Source: Arthrobacter sp. P2b
Lineage (GTDB): Bacteria; Actinomycetota; Actinomycetes; Actinomycetales; Micrococcaceae
Reading direction: 5' to 3'
Assembly: GCF_900168295.1 (NCBI RefSeq)
Contig: NZ_FVZL01000004.1
Location: 248,001-312,000 of the forward strand
Length of the DNA: 64,000 bases
Shown here: positions 51,250-59,461 of the stretch, piece after piece
How the letters are laid out: every line of letters starts with the position of its first letter
Numbering within the stretch: position 1 is the first letter of the stretch
Translations under genes and position numbers: made by a program
Notes under the pieces: generated by a model
The model's input: the letters and a program-made list of their open reading frames with translations, nothing else
What the model was told of the DNA's origin: nothing
Databases searched by the model: none

Positions 51250-52329
51250 ATGGTAAAGATCCCTGCCGCTTGGATGCGTGGCGGAACCAGCAAGTGCTGG
51301 GTCTTCGAATGGGACAGCCTGCAGGTCCCGGGGAAGACCGTGGATGAGGTCCTCCTGCGGCTCTACGGGAGTCCGGACAACCGCCAGATCGATGGTGTTG
51401 GCGGCGGTACATCGACCACCAGCAAGGCCGTCATCCTGTCCCGCTCGCTCTCCGATGAAGCGGATGTGGATTACACCTTCGCCCAGGTGGGCATCGAGGA
51501 ACAGCGCGTCGACTGGGGCAGCAACTGCGGCAACTGCTCGGCCGTCGTCGCCCCGTATGCCATCGAACGCGGCTGGGTGGAAGCGGGTCCTGAGACCACG
51601 CTGGTCCGCACCCTGAACACCAACACCAACCAACTCATCCTGCAAAAGGTCGATACACCCGGCGGCGAACTGGGTTACTCCGGCGACCAGGTCATCCCCG
51701 GTGTACCGTTCCCAGGCATGCCGGTGGGAATGGGCTTCTTCGACCCCGCCGGACGGACAACGGGAAAGCTCTTCCCCTCCGGGGAGCCAATGGACAAGGT
51801 CACCTTTGACGGCAGGCAGGTGCCGGCAACGCTTATCGACGCCGGCGCTCCCGTTGTCATCGTGGAAGCCGAATCCGTGGGCCTGACCGGCCACGAAACG
51901 GCAGCAGAGATCGACTCGCGGACCGAACTGCTGGTGCATCTCGATGACATGCGCCGAGACGCTGCGGTGCAGATGGGACTGGCCGGAAGCCGGGCGGAAG
52001 CCGAACGCGCCATTCCCAAACTGGCCCTCGTGGCCAGGGCCGGGCAGTCCGACGAAGCGGACCTGGTGGTCCGCATGCTGTCCATGGGCCGCCTCCACCC
52101 GGCCCTTGCCATCACGGGCAGCGTTGCTCTGACCATGGCGGCCCAGCACACCGGAACCGTGGCGGCGAACCTCATCACCAGTGACGTTTCACAGGGCGTC
52201 ACCCTGCGGACCCCTGCCGGCCTGGTCCAGACCTGGTCTGAAGCCAGGGACGGGGTCCCCGTTGTCGGTGCGCTGCGCAGTGCCCGGCGGCTTGCCGACG
52301 CGGAACTCCTGCTGCCGGACACCTGGTAA
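51250..52329 (+). CDS. PrpF-family isomerase (oxalomesaconate tautomerase/aconitate isomerase type)
   Basis: 359-aa member of the PrpF fold (diaminopimelate-epimerase-like). Signature segments are MRGGTSKCWVF, GVGGGTSTTSKAVIL and SNCGNCSAVVAPYAIE. Family members isomerise 2-methylaconitate, 4-oxalomesaconate or aconitate. Next to a tricarboxylate transporter, an isomerase for an imported tricarboxylate is most likely. ATG 51250 starts directly at the fold; an ATG at 51145 lies in the promoter region. Confidence 0.86.
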   Translation: MVKIPAAWMRGGTSKCWVFEWDSLQVPGKTVDEVLLRLYGSPDNRQIDGVGGGTSTTSKAVILSRSLSDEADVDYTFAQVGIEEQRVDWGSNCGNCSAVVAPYAIERGWVEAGPETTLVRTLNTNTNQLILQKVDTPGGELGYSGDQVIPGVPFPGMPVGMGFFDPAGRTTGKLFPSGEPMDKVTFDGRQVPATLIDAGAPVVIVEAESVGLTGHETAAEIDSRTELLVHLDDMRRDAAVQMGLAGSRAEAERAIPKLALVARAGQSDEADLVVRMLSMGRLHPALAITGSVALTMAAQHTGTVAANLITSDVSQGVTLRTPAGLVQTWSEARDGVPVVGALRSARRLADAELLLPDTW

Positions 52330-52401
52330 AGCGCCCCATTACAAGCACGCCCCCTCCGGCTGCCCCCACAGCTGGCACGGCACATGATTAAGGACCCCTC
52401 A

Positions 52402-53595
52402 ATGACGAGTCAAAAGTCTTCCCTGGAACCTCCCGAAGGCCTCCAGGAAACAGCGGCCACGGAACAGCCCGAACCGGCCAAGCACAGCCGCCGCATGGTG
52501 CTGGGAGCAGTAGCCTCCTTCGCCGTTCTTGGCCTGGCAACAACCGTGCTGGGCGAAGGGCTCCTGAACCCGCCCTCCAGCACCGAAGACGGGAACTACA
52601 GCGGCGAAACCGTTGAATTCCTGATTCCCCTGGCCTCCGGCGGCGGCACCGACACCTGGGCCCGCTTCATCGGTACGGAACTGACCAACTACATCCCCGG
52701 CCGCCCCGGATTCGCGCCCGTCAACGAACCCGGCGGCGAGGGCATCTCGGGCACCAACAAGTTCGCCCGCTCGGCAAAGACCGACGGTACCGAGATCCTG
52801 GTGGGCACCGCGTCCACCGTGGTTCCGTGGGTCCTGGGCCGCTCGGCCGTGAAGTACTCGTTCGAGGACCTGAAACCCGTGGTGGTCAACGGCACCGGCG
52901 GCGTCATCTACGCCCGGACCGAAGCCGGCGTCAACGGCATCGGCGACCTCATCAACAGGGACAAGCCCCTAGAATTCGGAGGCATCAGCGCCACCGGGCT
53001 GGACATCACCACCCTCGTCGCCTTCGATCTGCTCGAAGCGGACGTGACCTCCACCTTCGGCTTCGAAGGCCGCGGCCCGGTCAACCTGGCGCTGCAGCGC
53101 GGAGAGATCGACCTGGATTACCAGACCACCTCCGCCTACGGCTCCGCCGTGGAGGGCATCGCCAAGGAGGGCAAAGCCACCGTGCTGATGTCCTTCGGGC
53201 AGCTGGACGGCTCCGGCGACGTCATCCGGGACCCCAACTTCCCGGATGTGCCCACGGTCGTCGAAGCGTACGAGCAGCTGCACGGCAAGAAGCCCTCAGG
53301 GGAAAAGTTCGAGGCGTACAAGACCCTGCTCGGCCTGACGTACACCTACCAAAAGGGCCTTTGGGTCCCCAAGGACACGCCCGAGAAGGCCATCACGCTG
53401 CTGCGTGAATCAAACGAAAAGCTCGGCGCCGACCAGGGCTTCCAGGCAAAGGCAGCGAAAGTCCTGGGCGGCTACCCCCTGGTAGCGGACGCGGACATGG
53501 CCAACCGCGTCAGGGACGCCTACACCGTCAGCAGCTCCGTCAGGTCCTACGTCAAGGACTTGCTCGAGAGCACCTACAACATCCACGTTGAATAA
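52402..53595 (+). CDS. tctC: tripartite tricarboxylate transporter substrate-binding protein (TctC)
   Basis: 397-aa TctC-family binding protein. After a 30-residue polar head, RRMVLGAVASFAVLGLATTVL is the export signal. The mature part has LIPLASGGGTDTWARF, EPGGEGISGTNKFARS and the C-terminal pattern of Bug proteins. It captures a carboxylate outside the membrane for TctA-TctB. ATG 52402 has AAGGAC upstream; ATG 52384 is an alternative. Confidence 0.87.
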   Translation: MTSQKSSLEPPEGLQETAATEQPEPAKHSRRMVLGAVASFAVLGLATTVLGEGLLNPPSSTEDGNYSGETVEFLIPLASGGGTDTWARFIGTELTNYIPGRPGFAPVNEPGGEGISGTNKFARSAKTDGTEILVGTASTVVPWVLGRSAVKYSFEDLKPVVVNGTGGVIYARTEAGVNGIGDLINRDKPLEFGGISATGLDITTLVAFDLLEADVTSTFGFEGRGPVNLALQRGEIDLDYQTTSAYGSAVEGIAKEGKATVLMSFGQLDGSGDVIRDPNFPDVPTVVEAYEQLHGKKPSGEKFEAYKTLLGLTYTYQKGLWVPKDTPEKAITLLRESNEKLGADQGFQAKAAKVLGGYPLVADADMANRVRDAYTVSSSVRSYVKDLLESTYNIHVE

Positions 53596-53603
53596 GGACC
53601 ATC

Positions 53604-55631
53604 ATGCTTGACTCCGCTATGGCAGCGCTGGCATCACTCGCTGACCCGTCCCTGCTCATCATGCTCCTGATCGGCACAGTCGCCGGCCTCATCATGGGCC
53701 TCATCCCCGGCCTCGGCGGCACAGGCGCCGTCGCCATCCTCCTGCCCATCACCTTCGGCATGGAACCGCCACAGGCCCTGGCACTCCTCATCGGCGCACT
53801 CGCCGTGGTCCACACGTCAGACACGGTCTCGGCCGTGCTGCTTGGTGCCCCCGGCTCCGCCTCAGCCAGCGTGACAATGCTCGACGGCTACTCCATGGCG
53901 AAAAAAGGGCAGGCCGCCAGGGCACTGACGCTTGCGTTCCTGTCCTCCATGGCAGGCGGCATCATCGGCGCCGTCGGCCTCACGCTCGCCATACCCCTCG
54001 CCCGGCCCCTCGTGCTGTCCTTCGCAAGCCCGGAACTGTTCATGCTGACAGTCCTCGGTGTAGCCCTCGCCGCCGTTCTCTCCCGCGGCAACATCATCAA
54101 GGGCATCTCCGCAGGCCTCCTCGGCCTGGTCCTCGGCATGGTGGGCACCTCACCCACAACGGCCGAGGAACGCTTCACCTTCGGCAGCCTGTTCCTCGGC
54201 GACGGACTGTCACTGGTAGCCGTGGCCCTGGGCATCTTCGGCCTGGCCGAAATCGCCTCACGGGCGAGCCAGCGCCGCGGCCAGACGGAGAACATCACCG
54301 TTGGCGGAGGCTGGGGCAAGGGCATCCGGGAATGGCTGTCCCACTGGACACAGGTCATTCGAGGCGCCCTCATCGGCATCTGGGCAGGCGTGCTGCCCGG
54401 CGTCGGCGCCACCGCCGGAACATGGCTGGCCTACGGCCAGGCCGTTGCAACCGCCAAGGACAAGCGCCAGTTCGGCAAGGGCGACCCCCGCGGCATCGTC
54501 GGCCCCGAAAGCGCCAACAACTCCGTCGAAGCCGGCGACCTCATCCCCACCCTTCTGTTCGGCATCCCCGGCGGCGTCCCCTCGGCAATGCTCCTGGGCA
54601 TGCTGCTCACGTACGGAATCCAGCCGGGCCCGTCCATCATCACCGAACACCTGGACCTGATGTACCTCATCGTGTGGTCCTTCGCGATTGCTTCCATCCT
54701 CGGGGCCCTGTTCTGCTTCCTCAGCGTCAAGCAGCTCGCCAAGCTCACCAAGGTCCCCTTCGCCGTCCTGGCTGCAGGCCTCGTGGCCGTTATGCTGCTC
54801 GGCTCCTTCCAGGAGGGCGGCCAGCTCGGCGACCTCTGGGTGATGATCATCCTCGGCGTTTTCGGCTGGCTGCTGAAGTCCACCGGATTCCCCAGGGCGC
54901 CGTTCCTCATCGGGTTCGTCCTGGCAATCCCGCTGGAACGCTACTACTTCCTCACCGACAGCCTCTACAACGGACTGGACTGGATGGCCCGCCCCGGCGT
55001 GCTGGTCTTCCTCGCCATCCTGATCCTGCCCATCCTCTGGGCCTTCATCAAGTTCATCCGCGCCCGCAGGAACACCAACCTGGACGACGGACACCGGGAC
55101 GAGCGCCCGGAAGATGACGAAAGCCCGCTGAAGGACTCCACCTGGTCCCTCGCTGCCGCAGGCATCTTCGCCGCCGCCTTCGCCGCAGCACTGATTTCCT
55201 CGGCGTCGTTCTCGCCCGAGGCCCGGCTGGTGCCCCAACTGGTCAGCATCGGAGGCCTGGTCTTCTCCGGCATCCTGCTCTTCATTGAGATCCGGACAAG
55301 GCTTCGCGGCAGGACCCCTAAGGCAGGTCAGACCATCGCCGAGGAGGCAGAGGGGATCCTTGCCACACAGCCCGCGAAGGCAGGCTGGACCCTTGACGCG
55401 AAGTTCGCGTTCAAGACCTTCCTATGGATGACAGGGTTCCTGGCCCTCACGGCCGCCTTCGGATACCTGATCGCAGTCACGATCTTCATCCCGGCCTTCC
55501 TCCTGATAGTCGCAAGGGCCCGGCTCAAGACGGCGGTGGTCTACACAGCGGTGCTGTACGTGGTGCTCCTCGCACTCCCGTCGCTCCTTCCCATCGACCT
55601 GCCCCAGGGCTGGCTCAACACACTCGTCTAG
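53604..55631 (+). CDS. TctA-TctB fused tricarboxylate transporter subunit
   Basis: 675-aa membrane protein joining two TTT subunits. Residues 1-485 are TctA (about 12 helices; LIPGLGGTGAVAILLPITFGM, GLLGLVLGMVGTSP, and PTLLFGIPGGVPSAMLLGML). A charged cytoplasmic linker (about 486-512) leads to a TctB-like unit of four helices. TctB is usually a separate small gene, so this is a fusion. It starts 8 nt after tctC. Substrate is probably citrate, aconitate or a related acid. Confidence 0.87.
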   Translation: MLDSAMAALASLADPSLLIMLLIGTVAGLIMGLIPGLGGTGAVAILLPITFGMEPPQALALLIGALAVVHTSDTVSAVLLGAPGSASASVTMLDGYSMAKKGQAARALTLAFLSSMAGGIIGAVGLTLAIPLARPLVLSFASPELFMLTVLGVALAAVLSRGNIIKGISAGLLGLVLGMVGTSPTTAEERFTFGSLFLGDGLSLVAVALGIFGLAEIASRASQRRGQTENITVGGGWGKGIREWLSHWTQVIRGALIGIWAGVLPGVGATAGTWLAYGQAVATAKDKRQFGKGDPRGIVGPESANNSVEAGDLIPTLLFGIPGGVPSAMLLGMLLTYGIQPGPSIITEHLDLMYLIVWSFAIASILGALFCFLSVKQLAKLTKVPFAVLAAGLVAVMLLGSFQEGGQLGDLWVMIILGVFGWLLKSTGFPRAPFLIGFVLAIPLERYYFLTDSLYNGLDWMARPGVLVFLAILILPILWAFIKFIRARRNTNLDDGHRDERPEDDESPLKDSTWSLAAAGIFAAAFAAALISSASFSPEARLVPQLVSIGGLVFSGILLFIEIRTRLRGRTPKAGQTIAEEAEGILATQPAKAGWTLDAKFAFKTFLWMTGFLALTAAFGYLIAVTIFIPAFLLIVARARLKTAVVYTAVLYVVLLALPSLLPIDLPQGWLNTLV

Positions 55632-55674
55632 GAACCAGCATGTCCACCACCGAAAACGACGGAAGAGAAAAACC

Positions 55675-56058
55675 ATGACGGTTCTCGTTGCCTACGCCCC
55701 CGCGCCTGAGGGCCGCGAAGCCCTCACCCAGGGCATCGCCGAAGCAGTACTCAGGAAAGCAGACCTCCTTGTGGTCCATGTTGGCCGCGGCCATCACGGC
55801 CTGGAGGCCAAAGACCTGAAGGACATCGAAGACCGGCTGCAGGCAGCAGGGCAGGCACTGCATCTCGAATCCTCGGTCCTCGCAGACCCCGGCGACGCAG
55901 TCATCCAGATCGCCCAGGACCGGAACGTGGACATGATCGTCATCGGCCTGCGGCACCGCTCCATGGTGGGGAAACTCATCCTGGGAAGCACAGTCCAGCG
56001 CATCCTGCTGGACGCCACCTGCCCCGTACTCGCCGTCCGCGCAGACCGGCTCAACTGA
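55675..56058 (+). CDS. universal stress protein (UspA family)
   Basis: 127-aa single-domain UspA protein. The C-terminal VIGLRHRSMVGKLILGSTVQRIL matches the G-x2-G-x9-G-S ATP-binding loop in relaxed form. It follows the transporter by 43 nt on the same strand, as UspA genes often do with TTT and TRAP systems, and ends before a hairpin terminator. Its role may be to tune the transporter. Confidence 0.83.
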   Translation: MTVLVAYAPAPEGREALTQGIAEAVLRKADLLVVHVGRGHHGLEAKDLKDIEDRLQAAGQALHLESSVLADPGDAVIQIAQDRNVDMIVIGLRHRSMVGKLILGSTVQRILLDATCPVLAVRADRLN

Positions 56059-56202
56059 CCGCACTGTTCAACCAACCATCCGGCGGGACCGCCTCCATCC
56101 GGTCCCCCACTGGCTGCCGGTAACGCCCGGCAGGCATGTCCCACCCCGCATTCCATCGCAACAGGAACCCCGAAGGACGGGCGCGGCGCGGGACAGCATC
56201 AG

Positions 56203-56240
56203 AAGGAGGCAGGGGGACCAACCAGTCACCCTGCCTCCTT
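56203..56240 (+). terminator. hairpin after the tricarboxylate module
   Basis: AAGGAGGCAGGG (56203-56214) pairs perfectly with CCCTGCCTCCTT (56229-56240), 14-nt loop. Sits 145 nt after the usp gene and 51 nt before the next. No T-run, so termination may be partial. Confidence 0.55.
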
Positions 56241-56290
56241 CGCACGCCCCAGCACCCTGCATACGGGGACCCGATCCATGAGGAGACCAC

Positions 56291-57733
56291 ATGATTAGCA
56301 CCGAGCAACAGACCGCCGCCCCGGAGGGCGATTCCCGGGAGCACAGTCCCGGGCCCCGGCCCCGCCGCCGTATCCTACTGATTGCGGCTGCCGGTTTCGC
56401 GCTTCTGAGTCTGGTGGCCATCGTGCTGGGAGGGAACCTCTTCACCCCGGCGGCCACCACGGATTCGGAGCCGACCATGACCGCGACCCAGATCGTCCCG
56501 CTCGTCGTCCTCGTGGTGATGTTCATCGTGGCCACGAAATGGCCGCTGAACATCGGTGTGATGGGCCTGGTGGCATCCTTCGGCATCGGCTACTTCATGC
56601 TCGGAATGACGGACCGGGAAATCCTTGCGGAATTCCCTGCCAGCATCGTCCTGACCATCATCGGTGTCACCTACTTCTTCAGCATGGCGCAGCGGAACGG
56701 CACCATCGACATCATCGTCCAGAGCTGCGTCCGCCTCGTGCGGGGCAAGACTCTGGTGCTTCCCTGGGTCTTCTTCCTGCTGGCCGCGGCGCTGACGGCG
56801 CTGGGCACCTTCTCCCCTGCCGCCGTCGCACTGCTGGCACCCGCGGCAATCGGATTCGCCTACGAGTCGCGCATCCATCCCGTCCTGATGGGCGCCTTCA
56901 TCATCAACGGAGCGCACGCGGGCGGCTTCTCCCCGCTGTCCGTGGCGGGCGTGCTGGTCCATGACATCGCGCTGGACAACGGCTTCCCCATCTCCCAGGG
57001 TGCCCTCTTCACGGCCAGTTTCGCCCTCAACCTCATCCTGTCCGTCCTGACAATCGTCATTTTCGCCCTCCTGGGGCGCCTTCGGGACGGCGAAAAGGGC
57101 CAGCACGCCGACCTGGTAGTACCGGTCACCATCAGGCCGCACGGCCAGCAGATCCTCACCCTGGTGCTGATCGTTGCGATGCTTGTCTGCACGTTGGGCT
57201 TCCGCATGCCGATTGGATTTGTTGCCCTCTCCGCGGGCCTCCTGCTGGCCCTCATCAACATCAAGGAACACCAGACGTTCATCGGCGGCATTTCCTGGTC
57301 CACAGTCCTGCTGGTGGCCGGCATGATCACCTACGTCTCCCTGCTCCAGCACGTCGGAGTCATCGACACCCTCGCCGAGCAGGCCCTGGCACTGGGAGCA
57401 CCGCTGCTCATCGCACTCGTCCTTTGCTACGTGATAGGCGTCGGCTCGGCCTTCGCCTCCTCGACGGCGCTGCTCACCGCCTTCATCCCCCTGGCCGGCC
57501 CGCTCCTGGCCACCAGCACCCTCAGCGCCTCCGGAACGGTGGCAGCACTCGCCATTGCCGCCACCGTCGTCGACGTTTCCCCGTTCTCCACCGACGGTGC
57601 CCTTGTAGTGGCCAACGCCCGCGAAAACGACAGGCAGCGCGTCTACAAGCAGCTGATGATCTACGCCGGAGCCGTGGTGCTGACCGCCCCGGCACTGGCA
57701 TGGGTCCTGCTGGTGCCCACAGGCATCATGTAA
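56291..57733 (+). CDS. MatC-like dicarboxylate/malonate carrier (ion transporter superfamily)
   Basis: 480-aa membrane protein with about 12 helices, after a 27-residue polar head. Segments such as TFSPAAVALLAPAAIGFAYE and NGAHAGGFSPLSVAGVLV match the MatC N-terminal family of malonate/dicarboxylate carriers, and the second half repeats the pattern (SSTALLTAFIPLAGPLL). It probably moves a short dicarboxylate across the membrane. Third carboxylate carrier type near this locus. Confidence 0.83.
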   Translation: MISTEQQTAAPEGDSREHSPGPRPRRRILLIAAAGFALLSLVAIVLGGNLFTPAATTDSEPTMTATQIVPLVVLVVMFIVATKWPLNIGVMGLVASFGIGYFMLGMTDREILAEFPASIVLTIIGVTYFFSMAQRNGTIDIIVQSCVRLVRGKTLVLPWVFFLLAAALTALGTFSPAAVALLAPAAIGFAYESRIHPVLMGAFIINGAHAGGFSPLSVAGVLVHDIALDNGFPISQGALFTASFALNLILSVLTIVIFALLGRLRDGEKGQHADLVVPVTIRPHGQQILTLVLIVAMLVCTLGFRMPIGFVALSAGLLLALINIKEHQTFIGGISWSTVLLVAGMITYVSLLQHVGVIDTLAEQALALGAPLLIALVLCYVIGVGSAFASSTALLTAFIPLAGPLLATSTLSASGTVAALAIAATVVDVSPFSTDGALVVANARENDRQRVYKQLMIYAGAVVLTAPALAWVLLVPTGIM

Positions 57734-57800
57734 GCATCGCCGAAGGCCCCGGAATGGACCTCCCCGTTTGGCCGGGACCGTTTCTGGGCACGGTGTTGTC

Positions 57801-58460
57801 ATGGATGCTGCGGAAACTATTACTACCCAAGACTCGACGGTCGATGAATGGACGGAGGCCCTGGCCCAGTCCACCGGTTCCCCTGGCGGTGGCGCCGGGT
57901 CCGGGCTGATGCTTGCCGTGGCGGCGTCACTGACGTCCATGGTTGCCGGCTACACGGAACCGAAAGAGCACGAGGCCGCGGAAGTGGCGGAGATCCGGGA
58001 GCGGGCCCAGGCCCTCCGGCGGGAGGCCCTGCAGCTCGCCGATGAGGATGCGACGGCGTCCCAGGCCTTTGGTGCCGCCTTCCGCCTGGATCCGGGTCCG
58101 GACCGGGAGGAAGCCATCCACAGCGCGTCACTCGACGCCGCCAAGTCATCGGCCGTGCTCGGCGAGCGCGCCATCGAAGCCGTCGATGACCTGGCCTGGC
58201 TGGCGACCAACGGCAACCCTGCGCTCATTGCCGATGTCGTCGTCGCGTTCGGGGCACTGCGTGCGGCGGTGGCCGGAGCGCGGACCAACGTCAGCTTCGA
58301 CCTTGCGTCGCTGCGGTCCGCGGGCGCCACCCTTGAGCAGATCCGTGAACAGCACCAGGACCTGTGGTCCGCCGTGGAACGCCTCAGCACCGCGCTTGAC
58401 CGGATCGACGGACTGACCGCCCGGATTGATCACCGCGCCGCCCCCACCGATAGCATCTGA
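57801..58460 (+). CDS. cyclodeaminase/cyclohydrolase-family protein (FTCD C-terminal type)
   Basis: 219-aa helical protein of the formiminotetrahydrofolate cyclodeaminase/cyclohydrolase fold. TGSPGGGAGSGLMLAVAASLTSMVAGYT is the characteristic N-terminal glycine-rich helix, and NPALIADVVVAFGALRAAVAGA closes the domain. Known relatives release ammonia from formimino-THF or hydrolyse methenyl-THF. Here it stands alone between two carboxylate carriers with no folate gene nearby. ATG 57801 is preferred over a TTG 33 nt upstream. Confidence 0.82.
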   Translation: MDAAETITTQDSTVDEWTEALAQSTGSPGGGAGSGLMLAVAASLTSMVAGYTEPKEHEAAEVAEIRERAQALRREALQLADEDATASQAFGAAFRLDPGPDREEAIHSASLDAAKSSAVLGERAIEAVDDLAWLATNGNPALIADVVVAFGALRAAVAGARTNVSFDLASLRSAGATLEQIREQHQDLWSAVERLSTALDRIDGLTARIDHRAAPTDSI

Positions 58461-58537
58461 TGGAGCGGGCTCCCCATTCGGTCGCCCGGCGGGACGAACC
58501 ACCGCACTGACGGCGGACCGACATTGAGGACAGTATC

Positions 58538-59461
58538 TTGGATGGAGTCTTAAAGGGCTTCTTTGTGGTGGGCGCGGTCATGCTGGTGGGCTACATCCTG
58601 GGCAAAACCAACGCCCTGGGCCCGCACGGCACAAAGGTGCTCTCCACCCTGACGTTCCTGGTGGGGCTGCCCAGCCTGATGTTCTCCCTGATCGCCTCCC
58701 GGCACATCTCCGACGTCCTCAGCACAACAGGCCTGATCTCCGTGGCCACGGCGGCAGCCATGATGGCCGTGTTCGCCATCATCGGCGCCATCGCCAGATG
58801 GGGCGTCCGCAGGACAACCATCGGAGCACTGGCCACCGGCATCGTGAACTCCACCAACCTCGGCGTCCCGCTGTCGTCCTACGTGCTGGGCAGCGCCACC
58901 TACGTCACGCCCATCATGCTGTTCCAGCTCGCCGTGATCACCCCGATCGCCCTGACCATCCTGGACCTCAGCGATCCCGACGCGGAAAAGCCCTCCATCG
59001 GGCGCATCCTGGCCACGCCCTTCCGCAACCCCGTGACGGTGGCGGCCATCCTTGGAATCATCGTCAGCGCCGTCGGTATCCCGGTTCCTGAACTGATCCT
59101 GGATCCGCTGTCGCTGATCGCCCAGGTGACCGTCCCCCTCATGTTGATCATTTTCGGCATGTCGCTGCACGGCCTGTCGCCCCGCGGCACCAACGGCGAC
59201 GGTGCGCCAACCACGGTGGCCGTGATCCTCAAATCAGCCGTCCAGCCCGCCCTGGCGTGGGTGCTGGCCGTGTTCGTGTTCCGCCTGGATGCGTTCAGCA
59301 CGTTCGTCGTCACGGCCTGCGCCATCCTCCCCACCGGCCAGAACGTCGTCCTGTACGCCGTCCGTTACCGCGTGGGGCAGAGCCTTGCGCAGTCGACGGC
59401 GGTGATCACCTCGGTGCTTGCGGTGCCCCTGCTGCTTGGCGCGGCCTGGCTGTTGAACTGA
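58538..59461 (+). CDS. AEC-family transporter
   Basis: 307-aa membrane protein with about 10 helices of the auxin efflux carrier/malonate transporter (MdcF) family. The N-terminal half has GKTNALGPHGTKVLSTLTFLVGLP and the NSTNLGVPL turn, and the C-terminal half has CAILPTGQNVVLYA. The start is TTG (58538) by frame, preceded by GAGGA. It probably carries a dicarboxylate, together with the MatC-like protein. It ends inside the adenylation-fusion gene on the other strand (56-nt overlap). Confidence 0.84.
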   Translation: MDGVLKGFFVVGAVMLVGYILGKTNALGPHGTKVLSTLTFLVGLPSLMFSLIASRHISDVLSTTGLISVATAAAMMAVFAIIGAIARWGVRRTTIGALATGIVNSTNLGVPLSSYVLGSATYVTPIMLFQLAVITPIALTILDLSDPDAEKPSIGRILATPFRNPVTVAAILGIIVSAVGIPVPELILDPLSLIAQVTVPLMLIIFGMSLHGLSPRGTNGDGAPTTVAVILKSAVQPALAWVLAVFVFRLDAFSTFVVTACAILPTGQNVVLYAVRYRVGQSLAQSTAVITSVLAVPLLLGAAWLLN

